DNA from: Streptomyces sp. TRM70350
GTDB lineage: Bacteria; Actinomycetota; Actinomycetes; Streptomycetales; Streptomycetaceae
NCBI RefSeq assembly: GCF_019219825.1
Contig: NZ_JAHUXH010000014.1
Location: 124,001 to 188,000 of the forward strand
Reading direction: 5' to 3'
Length of the DNA: 64,000 nt
In this document: piece after piece, positions 51,201 to 59,010 of the stretch
Layout: every line of letters starts with the position of its first letter
Position numbering within the stretch: the stretch's first letter is position 1
Program-made: the position numbers and the translations under genes
The notes under the pieces: generated by a model
Seen by the model: only the letters and a program-made list of their open reading frames with translations
Told to the model about the DNA's origin: nothing
Databases searched by the model: none

Positions 51201-52203
51201 GGATGTCGGGGGCGAAGGTGAACACCACGTCCGCCGGGCCCTCGCCGTGCTCCCAGGTGGGCCGTACCAGACCGCTGATCAGCAGCTCGGAGACATGGAC
51301 CGGCCCGGCGTCCGGGGTGGTGGCGACGACCCGGCGGATGACGGGCAGGCTCAGCGGCGCGGCGGCCAGCCGGGTCGCCAGGGCGAACCCGGTGGGGCTG
51401 GCGACGGCCCGGAAGTCGGAGACCCGTTCGGCGGCGGGCACGGTGCTGAGCGGGTCGGGCAGTTCCTCCGCCCAGGGCAGTGCGCGGGCCGCGTCGGGCC
51501 GGCTCTTCCACTCGCGGGCCTGAATGGCGGACAGATCCAGCCATTCGGGCTCCGGCCCGGACACCAGCCGGGTGAGCGCCACCGCCCACGGCTCGGTCAG
51601 CGCCAGCACGGGTACGACGACGGCGGTGGCGTCCCGCTCGGCGCCGGCCTCGTCAATGTCCCGCAGCCCGGCCGGGGGTTCGCGTTCCTCCCAGTCCCAG
51701 GCGCTGTTGGCGGCCCAGCCGCGCGGGGCCCGGATCCGCACCCGGTACACGTCCAGGCCGGTGCGGAACCACAGATGCTGCGGCAGCAGATGCACCACGG
51801 CGACCGGGCAGGTCCGCCCCCAGCCGCGCAGCAGTGGCTGCACGGCGCCGAGCCGCCAGCCGGCCGCGAGGCCGTCGGTCAGCACCAGCACCACGCGGCG
51901 GGCGTTCTCGGGGGCGGGGCCCAATGGCTCCTCAGGGCTGACCCGGGCCGGGTCGGTCTCGTCGGTGCCGAGCAGCCGTACCACCCGTACGCGGGTGAAG
52001 GCGCCCGTCCGTTCGAGTTCCTCGACCAGGTCGTCGCGGACCGTCTCGTACCACACCCGCATGGTGGGGTGGGTGTCGATGACCAGAACCGCTTCCGCGG
52101 GCTGCGGCCCGCCCGGCTGCTGCCCGAGCAGGCTCAGGACATGAGCGGCCTCACGGCGTGCCCGTGCGGACTCTTCCGGTCGCTGGCCATCGTCATCATG
52201 CAT
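48244..52203 (-). CDS. fxsT: STAND NTPase with SAV_2336-type N-terminus and TPR repeats (FxsT-type)
   Basis: 1319 residues from ATG 52203, five bases after GAGGG; an upstream extension is unlike protein. Residues 1-430 match the SAV_2336 N-terminal region (AVLVIDTHPTMRVWYETV, RVVLVLTDG). After a Pro/Ala linker, NLPPRNPNFTGRTELLELL and the P-loop GMGGVGKT (523-530) open an NB-ARC domain, the signature of the FxSxx-COOH-system TPR protein. The last ~450 residues are TPR repeats (ALELDRRTLDLKLRLFG and similar). STAND proteins switch on ligand binding and NTP hydrolysis, and TPRs bind the trigger. Probable sensor of the island. Confidence 0.88.
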   Translation of the reverse strand: MHDDDGQRPEESARARREAAHVLSLLGQQPGGPQPAEAVLVIDTHPTMRVWYETVRDDLVEELERTGAFTRVRVVRLLGTDETDPARVSPEEPLGPAPENARRVVLVLTDGLAAGWRLGAVQPLLRGWGRTCPVAVVHLLPQHLWFRTGLDVYRVRIRAPRGWAANSAWDWEEREPPAGLRDIDEAGAERDATAVVVPVLALTEPWAVALTRLVSGPEPEWLDLSAIQAREWKSRPDAARALPWAEELPDPLSTVPAAERVSDFRAVASPTGFALATRLAAAPLSLPVIRRVVATTPDAGPVHVSELLISGLVRPTWEHGEGPADVVFTFAPDIRKELLALGRRSATARVLREVRALFAADDIARTLLPPPTEPLDTLAMPRVGSRNIAFLRVELTALRALSGRYDQRAAMLAQVLSWHDRRYAVSLEKPRRAVTEPVPSASAPAATEADPGPAPRTASEGASQMPTSPQRTVETEDRATQPRVWGNLPPRNPNFTGRTELLELLDQRLREGTTTVLPEAIHGMGGVGKTQLAIEYAYRHQSEYDIVWWIPAERPGQIGQALVELAQRLGLVTTTEANIAGPAVREALREGRPYSRWLLIFDNADNPEQVRHYFPQGGNGTILVTSRNRRWGQVGGSLEVDVFTREESKELLRRSGPPLRDDEADALAEALGDLPLALEQAAAWRAETGMPASEYLRLFENKRMELLEVAPPPDYQLPVAAAWNVSLDHLETRSPAALRLLQLCSYFAPDPISRSIFSGLGNSSIFPELDAALNDPMRLARAIREVNRYSLARIDHRTNSIEMHRLVQLVLNNRMSPEEQSRMRHGAHTLLAAADPKTPTNPASWPRYAELYSHVIASDAIKSDQPWVRQLVRNIAEYLYYWGDHDVSLDFSEQTWEAWLTIFGEEDQQTLLMGQWLCFMYWVVGRFDDAARLVAHLREVYDRTAPADQEDTREDALDALQLEAAVRRVEGRFATGAELDRIAYERARRAFGEDDPTTLNITHNLGVSLRLVGDFRQALELDRRTLDLKLRLFGRDDQRALTTENNVAIDVRETGDYVGARALQESVLAAYRDVFGQGNPATIEAMRQLSEACRKEGDHPRSLELATEAHAQFTRRYGDTHPRSLAAALTLSVALRQNGDLQAARTRGLKASEGYRQIYDPHHPHVLSADVDLAVTLRLLGGPEEARRLDETALGSLSDRLGAGHPLALISAINLASDLAALGHHEEARRRGEDTLALCRTTFGENHPTTLACAGNLSVDLVSVGEEERGTALRADTLARMERVLDAPRLQVESGTAHPATTQFRDGQRANCDIDPLPL

Positions 52204-52410
52204 GCGTGCCCTCAAGGCGTCGTAGTGACGATGAGCGGGTGGCGGAGTCCCGCAGACCCCCGGCATGCGTGACAGCCACGGGCAAAGCCTGACAGCGGTT
52301 CCGTTCGTGAAGCAAGTACGCACGGGGGCTCGCGCCGGGTGCATGCGAAAGCATGACGGAAGCAGTGAGGCCGACCTGAAACACAGGCGGGCGGATACGC
52401 GCACGCTTGT
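52204..52410. other. 207-bp gap between fxsT-type and VMAP genes
   Basis: No gene seen. Long enough for a promoter driving the fxsT-type gene separately from the VMAP gene. No clear -35/-10 or hairpin was recognised. Confidence 0.4.
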
Positions 52411-53958
52411 TCAATTCGGGTCACCCTTCGGCTCGCGGGCGGGCGTTCCGTGCACCTCCGACCCGGTCGGCCGGTGACCCCGCGCAGGAGCGGGTCCCGG
52501 GGGCACGGGTCTGCGGTCCGGGTCGTCGAGCAGGATCGCCAGATGGCGTCCCACGTGGTTGTCCCACCCCTCGGGCCCCAGGGCCAGCGCCTCCTTGCGC
52601 CATCTTCCGGTCCGCTCCAGCAGACCGGCCAGCCCGCGGTCCTGCACGATGTCGGCGACGGCCTCCTTGAAGGCCGGGTCGGAGCAGTCGCCGCGGTGCC
52701 AGATCATGGCCGGGACGCCCGCCCGCAGGCCCGCGAGGTACTCGTGGCGGCCGGACGGCGAGTCGGTGCCCGGCGGTTCGCTGAGCACCAGGCAGACGGC
52801 GTGCTCGTCCTCCTTCAGCTCCCGCTCCAGATGGAAGTGGGAGTGGCCGGGCCGGTTCCAGTAGGAGTGGGTGTCGGCCGGGCGTTCCTTGAAGTGCCGC
52901 CACTTGTTGTGCCAGGGCCGGTGCCAGGCGGCCCTTCGGAGCCGCTCGAAGCTGCGCACCAGGACGGCGTAGTCCATCACCAGCGGGGTCGGGGCGGGGG
53001 AGTCGGACTCCTTGTGCCACCACTCGACGGGTTCGCCGAGCAGCTCCCACGGGAGGATGAACTCCAGCACCACCGGTTGGCGCAGATCCGACCAGCGTTC
53101 CTCCGTCTGCTCGATGAGCTGTTCGACCTCGGAGGGGAGTTCGTCGCGGTGCAGATGGAGGGTCTCGCCGGGCACCGGATGCCAGCCCTCCGCGTCCGAC
53201 TGCCGCCAGTGCGAGAGGTAGTAGCGGTCGCGGTCCACGCCGTCCGGCTCGAACTGGATCATCAGATACGCCGGCATCAGCGAGGACGCCACCGGTTCGG
53301 CCACGCCGCTGTCGCGCTGCCACTGGGCCATCTTGTCCTCCAGGCCCCAGGTGCGGGCCTGCCGGCGGTTCCAGCGGCGCAGCCGCTCGGCCGCGTCCAC
53401 CTGCCCGTCCTCCACCAGCTGGTCGGCGGCCAGGGACAGGAACGCCATGCTCACCGGGAGTTCCTTCGCCGCCGAGTTGTCACCGGCCAGCCGCAGGAAC
53501 ACCGCCCAGCCCGTGTCGCACCACGGCGGCAGCTCCTGGGTGCGCGAACGGCTCGCCCGGCGGGCCATCGCCGCCAGCGTGGACGCGGAGCGGATCTCCT
53601 GGAGCGGCGGCCGCAGCGGATGCAGATCGGCCCCGTCGAAGAAGTCGACGGCCTCCCACTCGTCCACCAGCCGCAGCAACGCCGTCACGGAGGTCGACTG
53701 CTGCTCGACATACCCCAGACAGCGCACCAGGCAGGGCAGCCCGTCGGGCACGCCCGCGCACTTCTCCACCAGGTGCAGCAGCCAGGGTCGTAACGCCTCG
53801 CCGCGTAACGGCTCCACCGGGGAGCCCAGTTCCTGCCCCAGCATGGTCACCAGCAGGTCCGCGCTGCTGGTGTGCCGCAGCGTGGCCGACTCCTGGAGTA
53901 CGTCGACGACATCGGCGACCAGCTCGTTGCGAACCCGTGCAGGGCTGCGCCCTTCCAC
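52411..53958 (-). CDS. VMAP-type protein (vWA-MoxR associated) with N-terminal EAD
   Basis: 515 residues from GTG 53958, seven bases after GGGAGG. Residues ~10-100 (ELVADVVDVLQESATLRHTS...LGYVEQQSTSVTALLRLVDEW) form an effector-associated domain. The rest is the VMAP C-terminal region with YLMIQFEPDGVDRDRYYLS, LEFILPWELLGEPVEWW and VMDYAVLVRSFERL. VMAPs are scaffold-like parts of ternary NTP-dependent conflict systems and recruit effectors through the EAD. Codons 51 and 56 are TTA (complements of 53806-53808 and 53791-53793), which in Streptomyces makes translation depend on the bldA tRNA. No vWA or MoxR gene adjoins. Confidence 0.84.
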   Translation of the reverse strand: MEGRSPARVRNELVADVVDVLQESATLRHTSSADLLVTMLGQELGSPVEPLRGEALRPWLLHLVEKCAGVPDGLPCLVRCLGYVEQQSTSVTALLRLVDEWEAVDFFDGADLHPLRPPLQEIRSASTLAAMARRASRSRTQELPPWCDTGWAVFLRLAGDNSAAKELPVSMAFLSLAADQLVEDGQVDAAERLRRWNRRQARTWGLEDKMAQWQRDSGVAEPVASSLMPAYLMIQFEPDGVDRDRYYLSHWRQSDAEGWHPVPGETLHLHRDELPSEVEQLIEQTEERWSDLRQPVVLEFILPWELLGEPVEWWHKESDSPAPTPLVMDYAVLVRSFERLRRAAWHRPWHNKWRHFKERPADTHSYWNRPGHSHFHLERELKEDEHAVCLVLSEPPGTDSPSGRHEYLAGLRAGVPAMIWHRGDCSDPAFKEAVADIVQDRGLAGLLERTGRWRKEALALGPEGWDNHVGRHLAILLDDPDRRPVPPGPAPARGHRPTGSEVHGTPAREPKGDPN

Positions 53959-54072
53959 CCCCGTGACCTCCCGACCCGCCACCAGTCCCGCCTGAGTTAC
54001 CACTGACAGTGCCGACCAGCGTACGGCCAGTCGTCCCCCCACGTCAGGGGGTCGAAACGAGCGTGCTGCGCC

Positions 54073-54381
54073 CTAGCGTTCACCCTCCGCCTCGTCGCCC
54101 GTGATCAGCACGTCGTGGTGGGTGCCGTCCGGGGCGACGAGCTTCGGGTGCAGGGTCAGGCAGATCCGGTGCGTCCGCGACGACTCCACCTGCGCCTCAC
54201 CGCCCGCCTCCACCACCCAGAACCGCACCTTCCCCCCGGCCCCGCCCGTGCGCCCCACGGCGACGGTCGCCTCGATCTCCACCGGCCCCAGCTCGAACCG
54301 CACGGGCCCACCGCCGCCACCGGCCAGCGCGGAGTTCAGCTCCTGCCTCAACTCCCGGATCATTTCGGCTAGTTCGACCAT
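54073..54381 (-). CDS. trypco2 family protein (trypsin-co-occurring domain 2)
   Basis: 102 residues from ATG 54381, with AGGA seven bases upstream. A helix (ELAEMIRELRQELNSAL) then a beta-rich domain (VRFELGPVEIEATVAVGRT, KVRFWVVEAGGEAQVESSRTHRICLTLHP) correspond to the small trypco2 family found beside trypsin-type effectors. The pattern fits this locus, where a trypsin-EAD protein is encoded. Likely a binding or inhibitory module. It lies 114 bp upstream of the VMAP gene on the same strand. Confidence 0.83.
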   Translation of the reverse strand: MVELAEMIRELRQELNSALAGGGGGPVRFELGPVEIEATVAVGRTGGAGGKVRFWVVEAGGEAQVESSRTHRICLTLHPKLVAPDGTHHDVLITGDEAEGER

Positions 54382-54435
54382 ACGGGGATCCTAGCGGCGG
54401 GAGCGAAGGGGAAACACCGGGTCTCGCCCGGCGGC

Positions 54436-55320
54436 TCAGGTCCGGCCCTGGCCGGCGCGCAGGGCCTCGACCGCCAGCCGGGCCGCCGTACCGATGACCG
54501 CGTCCGCCGCCGGGAGGGTGGCCGCCGGGTGGGCGGTGCGGGTGAAGACGGCCACGGCGTACCGGCCGCCGTCGGGGTACTCGACGACACCGACCTCGTT
54601 GCGCAGGGTCGGCAGGGTGCCGGTCTTGCCGGCGACGTGGACGTCGTCGAAGGGGAAGCCGGAGGCCAGGCGGTGCGGCCAGACCTGCAGGCCGAGCAGG
54701 CGGCGGACGGCGGCGGCGTGTTCGGGGGCACAGGCCTCGTCCCGCCATACGGCGCTCAGCAGGCGGGTCATGTCGCGGGGCGTGCTGCGGTTGGTGCGGG
54801 CCGGGTCGAGGGCCCTGAGGCGGGTGAGGACGTGCGGGTCGGTCAGGATCCGCGCGCCGCCGGGTCCGGCGTCCTCCCTGAGGGTGGCGAGGAGTTCGCT
54901 GAAGGTGTGCACGGCGTGCGTGCGGGCGAGGCCGAGGCGGGCGGTGGTGCGGTTGACGGCGTCCAGGCCGACGCGGTGCAGCAGCAGGTCGGCGGCGGTG
55001 TTGTCGCTGACGGCCGTCATCAGGTAGGCGAGGTCGCGCAGGGACATCCGCACGGGGTCCAGCATGGCGGCCAGGCCGGTGGGGCCCGGGGTGCGGCCGC
55101 CGGGCGGGCAGTCGACCCGCTCCGTGAGGTCCAGGTGCCCCGCGGCGGCCAGCTGGTGCAGGGCGACGAGCAGACACAGCTTGTGGACGCTGCCCGTGCA
55201 CACCGGCTGGTCAGCGCCCGCGTCGAGTTGTGCGCCGGTGTCGATGTCGACGGCGTGCAGCCAGCCGGTGACGCCGGCTTGGGAGAAGGCCGTGTGGAGG
55301 CGGCTGAGGGTGTCGGTCAC
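54436..55320 (-). CDS. Cytosolic beta-lactamase-like protein (BlaB-type regulator)
   Basis: 294 residues. Keeps SxxK (GSVHK), SDN (VSDN) and KTG (GKTGT) of class A penicillin-binding enzymes but has no signal peptide. Where class A beta-lactamases carry the Glu166 loop (ExELN), the sequence reads HTFSELLA, lacking the general base and Asn170. It may bind beta-lactams slowly without fast hydrolysis. In Streptomyces cacaoi a similar protein, BlaB, works with the LysR regulator BlaA to induce a beta-lactamase. The GTG start overlaps the LysR stop by 4 nt, so a BlaA-BlaB-like pair is likely. Confidence 0.85.
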   Translation of the reverse strand: MTDTLSRLHTAFSQAGVTGWLHAVDIDTGAQLDAGADQPVCTGSVHKLCLLVALHQLAAAGHLDLTERVDCPPGGRTPGPTGLAAMLDPVRMSLRDLAYLMTAVSDNTAADLLLHRVGLDAVNRTTARLGLARTHAVHTFSELLATLREDAGPGGARILTDPHVLTRLRALDPARTNRSTPRDMTRLLSAVWRDEACAPEHAAAVRRLLGLQVWPHRLASGFPFDDVHVAGKTGTLPTLRNEVGVVEYPDGGRYAVAVFTRTAHPAATLPAADAVIGTAARLAVEALRAGQGRT

Positions 55321-56273
55321 AGCCAGTACTCCGATGCCGGGCGGAGGTGGAGGGGGCGGGTCGGTACGTCAGGGGTGGCGGTGGTGGTGCTGCGCAGGGC
55401 GTGGGTGGCCGCGTCCGTGAAGGCGGTCACCGCCGTGCCGCCGCGTCCCTTGGGCCGGGCGACGGAGTGCCGCCAGGCCAGCGGGGCACCGGCCAGCGGG
55501 CGCCAGACGAGGTCCGGGGCGGCCACGGTGTCGCGTGGGGTGAGCGCGACGGCCCCGGCGGACAGCACCAGGCCGCGCACGAAGCTGGTGCCCTGGGCGT
55601 GGCGTACGGCGGGCGGGGCGTAGCCGTTGCGGGCGCAGGTGGTGAGGAGGTCGTCGTACAGCGCCGGGGCGTCGCTGCGCGGGAAGAGGATCAGGTCGTG
55701 GCCGGTGAGGGAGGCGAGGGGCACCTCGGTGAGGCCGGCGGCCGGGGCGCCGGGCGGCAGCAGCACGCCGAGCTCGCGGCGCAGGACCGGGCCGAGTTCC
55801 AGGCCGGTGATGTCGCAGGGGTGGTGGATGAGGCCGACGTCCAGGTCCCGGGAGGCGAAGCGGGCCAGCTGCTGGGCGGTGGACAGCTCGTGCAGTTCCA
55901 GTTCCGGCGCGGCACGGTCGTGGCGCCGGTCGAAGTCCGCGAGGAGGGCGGCGACCGTCTCGCCGGAGAGATCCGGCGGCAGCGCGGCCCGCAGCAGGCC
56001 GGTCTCGCCGTCCCGGATGCGGTGCGCGGTGGCCAGCAACTCCTCGGAACGGGCGAGCAGCTCACGGGCCTGCGTCAGCAGCAGGGCCCCGGCCTCGGTG
56101 ATCCGCACCTGACGGCTGGTGCGCTCGAACAGACGGACGCCCAGTTCGCGTTCCAGCCGCTGGATGCGCTGGGACAGGGGCGGCTGCGCCATGCCGAGAC
56201 GGGCGGCGGCACGGCCGAAGTGTGACTCTTCTGCAACAGCCACGAAGCACTCCAGGTGCCGAACCAGGTCCAC
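55317..56273 (-). CDS. LysR-family regulator (BlaA-like)
   Basis: 318 residues from GTG 56273 (VDLVRHLECFVAVAEE); no clear ribosome site, so possibly leaderless. Residues ~1-60 are the LysR winged helix (FGRAAARLGMAQPPLSQRIQRLERELG) and the rest is the two-lobed inducer-binding domain (HELSTAQQLARFASRDLDVGLIHHP). It is divergent from the PBP/beta-lactamase operon across an 85-bp gap with an AT-rich dyad, the classic position for self- and target-control. It is translated together with the BlaB-type gene (GTGA). Confidence 0.92.
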   Translation of the reverse strand: MDLVRHLECFVAVAEESHFGRAAARLGMAQPPLSQRIQRLERELGVRLFERTSRQVRITEAGALLLTQARELLARSEELLATAHRIRDGETGLLRAALPPDLSGETVAALLADFDRRHDRAAPELELHELSTAQQLARFASRDLDVGLIHHPCDITGLELGPVLRRELGVLLPPGAPAAGLTEVPLASLTGHDLILFPRSDAPALYDDLLTTCARNGYAPPAVRHAQGTSFVRGLVLSAGAVALTPRDTVAAPDLVWRPLAGAPLAWRHSVARPKGRGGTAVTAFTDAATHALRSTTTATPDVPTRPLHLRPASEYWL

Positions 56274-56284
56274 GACCAGCGACC

Positions 56285-56316
56285 ATATCGCGGATTGATG
56301 AATCCCAGATCGATAT
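56285..56316. promoter_or_regulatory. AT-rich dyad between LysR and PBP genes (candidate LTTR site)
   Basis: GGATT-GATG-AATCC (56292-56305) is nested within a larger inverted repeat ATATCG...CGATAT (56285-56290/56311-56316). The local drop in GC stands out. LysR regulators bind AT-rich T-N11-A dyads in such divergent gaps. Confidence 0.5.
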
Positions 56317-56358
56317 CGGACTTGGACAGGTGGGGTGGGGCGTTGCTCTCCTCGGGGC

Positions 56359-58020
56359 ATGGACAACCGCGATGTACACATGCCGGGAAGCGACTACTCC
56401 GCCGCCACGACCTGGACGGCGAGACGGCGACGCCCGCGAGGCGGGGTGAGAGCGGTGGCCGCCGTGGGTGTGGTGCTCGCCGTCGGGGCCGGTGGGGCGT
56501 ACGCCGCCGGGGCCGGCCCCTTCGCCCGGGGCGGCGACGGGCCCGACCCGGCGGCCCTGGAGCAGGCGCGCGCGTTCCTGGCCGACTGGGCGGGCGGCCG
56601 CCTGCCGAACGCGGCGGCACGGACGACCAGTCCCGGTACGGCCCAGAAGGTGCTGGGCAACTTCACGGCCGGGCTCGACATCAGCGAGCCGGGACTCACG
56701 GCGGCGAAGCCCGAGCTCGGCGAGGACGGGACGGTCACCGTCCCGTTCACGGCCCGGATGCCCATCACCGACCTGGGGACGTGGACGTACACGTCCGAGC
56801 TGCCGTTGCGGGAGCAGCCGGACGGGAGCTGGAAGGTGGACTGGCGGCTGTCGCTGGTCCATCCACGGCTGAGCGAGACGGAGAAGTTCCGTCTGGAGCG
56901 GGAGGAGGCGTCGGCGCCCGAGGCCACTGATCGGGACGGGGTCGCGTTGTCGGCCGACGCGTTCCCCTCGCTGGGCCCGGTGCTGGGGCAGCTCGCCGGC
57001 GAGGGTGCCGGGCCGCGGGGTGCGGTGCGGCTGGTGGACCGGGCGACGGGAGAGGTCGAACGTACCGAGGCCCGCTTCGGGGAGGAGGCGGACGGACCGG
57101 ACGACGACGAGCCTGTGCGCACGACCCTCGACGCCGACTGGCAGTCCGCCGCCGAGCAGGCGCTCGCCGGTGAGGCCGACGGCAAGAACGCGGCGCTGGT
57201 CGCGCTGCGGATCGACAACGGGGAGATCCTGGCGGTGGCGAACTCGCCGTCGTCCGGCTTCAACCGGGCCGTCTCCGGCACCTACGCTCCCGGCTCCACC
57301 TGGAAGATGGTCACCAGCACCGCCCTGCTGCTCAAGGGGGCCGTCGGGCTGGACGACGTGGTGGACTGCCCCAAGTACCTGACGGTGGGAAAGCAGTTCC
57401 ACAACGTCGAGACCTCCGAGTTCCCGGGGGCGACCTTCCGCAAGGACTTCACCGAGTCGTGCAACACGGCGTTCATCAGCCTGCGGGGCAAACTCGGGGA
57501 CGCGGAGCTCGGTGAGGTCGCGGACGAGTACTTCGGTGTCGGGCAGGAGTGGCGCGTCGGCATTCCGTCGTACGACGGTTCGGTGCCGGTGCCCCGGGAC
57601 GAGACCGAGAAGGCCGCGTCGATGATCGGGCAGGGGCGGGTGCAGGCCAACCCGCTGATCATGGCGTCGGTCACGGCGACGGCGGTGTCCGGGGCGTTCC
57701 ATCAGCCGACGATCACGGCGGGGGACGGGGGCGGGACGACGACCTCGACGACGCCGCTTCCGGAGCATGTGGTCGCTCAGCTGCGGGAGTTGATGCGGGC
57801 GACCGTGACGGACGGTACGGCGCGGGTGCTGGCCGATCTGCCGGGCGAGGTCGGGGCGAAGACGGGCACGGCGGAGGTGTCCGAGGAGCAGGACAACAAC
57901 GGTTGGCTGGTGGCGTACCGCGGCAATGTGGCGGTGGCGTGTGTGGTGGAGGAGGGCGTGACGGGCGGCGGCTCGGCGGGCCCGGTTGTCCACAGCCTGT
58001 TGACGGCGGTGCCCGAGTGA
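56359..58020 (+). CDS. Penicillin-binding protein (transpeptidase, MecA-N/NTF2-like)
   Basis: 553 residues from ATG 56359 (MDNRDVHMPGSDYS); MPGS 21 bp later is an alternative. A basic N-terminus and one membrane anchor (VAAVGVVLAVGAGGAYAAG) lead to an NTF2-like/MecA-N domain (~65-180) and a transpeptidase domain with SxxK (PGSTWKM), SxN (SCN) and KTG (AKTGTAEV). It would cross-link peptidoglycan at the outer face. It overlaps the following beta-lactamase gene by one nucleotide (TGATG) and is divergent from the BlaA-like regulator, so it may be an inducible low-affinity PBP; that is inference. Confidence 0.92.
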   Translation: MDNRDVHMPGSDYSAATTWTARRRRPRGGVRAVAAVGVVLAVGAGGAYAAGAGPFARGGDGPDPAALEQARAFLADWAGGRLPNAAARTTSPGTAQKVLGNFTAGLDISEPGLTAAKPELGEDGTVTVPFTARMPITDLGTWTYTSELPLREQPDGSWKVDWRLSLVHPRLSETEKFRLEREEASAPEATDRDGVALSADAFPSLGPVLGQLAGEGAGPRGAVRLVDRATGEVERTEARFGEEADGPDDDEPVRTTLDADWQSAAEQALAGEADGKNAALVALRIDNGEILAVANSPSSGFNRAVSGTYAPGSTWKMVTSTALLLKGAVGLDDVVDCPKYLTVGKQFHNVETSEFPGATFRKDFTESCNTAFISLRGKLGDAELGEVADEYFGVGQEWRVGIPSYDGSVPVPRDETEKAASMIGQGRVQANPLIMASVTATAVSGAFHQPTITAGDGGGTTTSTTPLPEHVVAQLRELMRATVTDGTARVLADLPGEVGAKTGTAEVSEEQDNNGWLVAYRGNVAVACVVEEGVTGGGSAGPVVHSLLTAVPE

Positions 58021-58943
58021 TGAGCAGCAGGTGTTCCGGTCCGTCCCGTCGGCAACTGCTGTGGGCGGCGGCGTTGATGCCGCTGGGCGCGGCGGCGTGC
58101 GACCGCGCCGCCCCTGACGAGCGCACCCGCGCCACACCACCGCCCCCCTCCGCCAGTCGTACGCCCGACCTCTCCCGCTACGCGGCACTCGAACGCCGCC
58201 ACGGGGCCCGGCTGGGCGTCTGCACCGTGGCCACCGGCACCGGCGCGACGCTGACGTACCGCGCGGACGAACGCTTCGCGTTGTGCTCCACCTTCAAGGC
58301 CCTGGCCGCCGCGGCGGTCCTGCACGAGCACCCCCTGAGCCACCTGAACCGGCGGGTCACCTACACACGAGCCGATGTGCAGTCCTACTCGCCGATCACC
58401 GAGGACCACGTCGAGACGGGGACGACGGTCCGGGAACTGTGCGACGCGGCCGTCCGTTACAGCGACAACACGGCGGGAAACCTGCTGATGCGGGACGTGG
58501 GAGGCCCGGCGGGACTGACCGCGTATCTGCGCGGCCTCGGCGACAAGGTCAGCCGCCTGGACCACTACGAGCCCGAACTGAACGACATGCGCCCGGGCGA
58601 CCCCCGCGACACGACCACCCCCCGGGCGATCGCCACCACCTACCGCGCACTCGTCCTCGGCGACGCCCTCACCCCCGACCGCCGCGCCCTCCTCAAGGAC
58701 TGGCTCGTGCGCAACACCACCGGCGACAACCGCATCCGCGCCGGTGTCCCCAAGGGCTGGACGGTGGCCGACAAGACAGGCACCGGGAACTACGGCCGGG
58801 CCAACGACATCGGGATCGTCTGGCCGTCGCGCACCGACCCGCTCGTCCTCGCCGTGATGACGGACCGCCACGGACACGACACCCCACCCAGGGAGCGCCT
58901 GATCGCCGAGGCCACACGCCTGGTCGTGGCCGACCTCACCTGA
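58020..58943 (+). CDS. bla: Class A beta-lactamase, Tat lipoprotein
   Basis: 307 residues, ATG coupled to the PBP gene by TGATG. The leader SRRQLLWAAALMPLGAAAC has a twin-arginine motif and a lipobox Cys, indicating Tat export and lipid anchoring. All catalytic motifs are present: Ser70-x-x-Lys73 as STFK, SDN (RYSDN), Glu166 in EPELND, and KTG. It hydrolyses beta-lactams outside the membrane. As the second gene of the PBP operon it is the expected target of the divergent BlaA/BlaB-like regulators. Confidence 0.95.
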   Translation: MSSRCSGPSRRQLLWAAALMPLGAAACDRAAPDERTRATPPPPSASRTPDLSRYAALERRHGARLGVCTVATGTGATLTYRADERFALCSTFKALAAAAVLHEHPLSHLNRRVTYTRADVQSYSPITEDHVETGTTVRELCDAAVRYSDNTAGNLLMRDVGGPAGLTAYLRGLGDKVSRLDHYEPELNDMRPGDPRDTTTPRAIATTYRALVLGDALTPDRRALLKDWLVRNTTGDNRIRAGVPKGWTVADKTGTGNYGRANDIGIVWPSRTDPLVLAVMTDRHGHDTPPRERLIAEATRLVVADLT

Positions 58944-58958
58944 CCGCGCGCTCGTCGG

Positions 58959-58979
58959 CGCTCTGTGCCGATCAGAGCG
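58959..58979. terminator. Small hairpin between bla and the glycosyltransferase gene
   Basis: CGCTCTG (58959-58965) pairs with CAGAGCG (58973-58979). Located between convergent genes, so it may stop both. Confidence 0.45.
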
Positions 58980-59010
58980 TCTCGGGCGTGCCGGGCGACG
59001 GTCGTGGTGT

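Noticed and set aside
44979..54381. FxsB radical-SAM gene completing a standard FxSxx system
   Set aside because: No CxxxCxxC radical-SAM protein was found in this stretch or elsewhere in the window.
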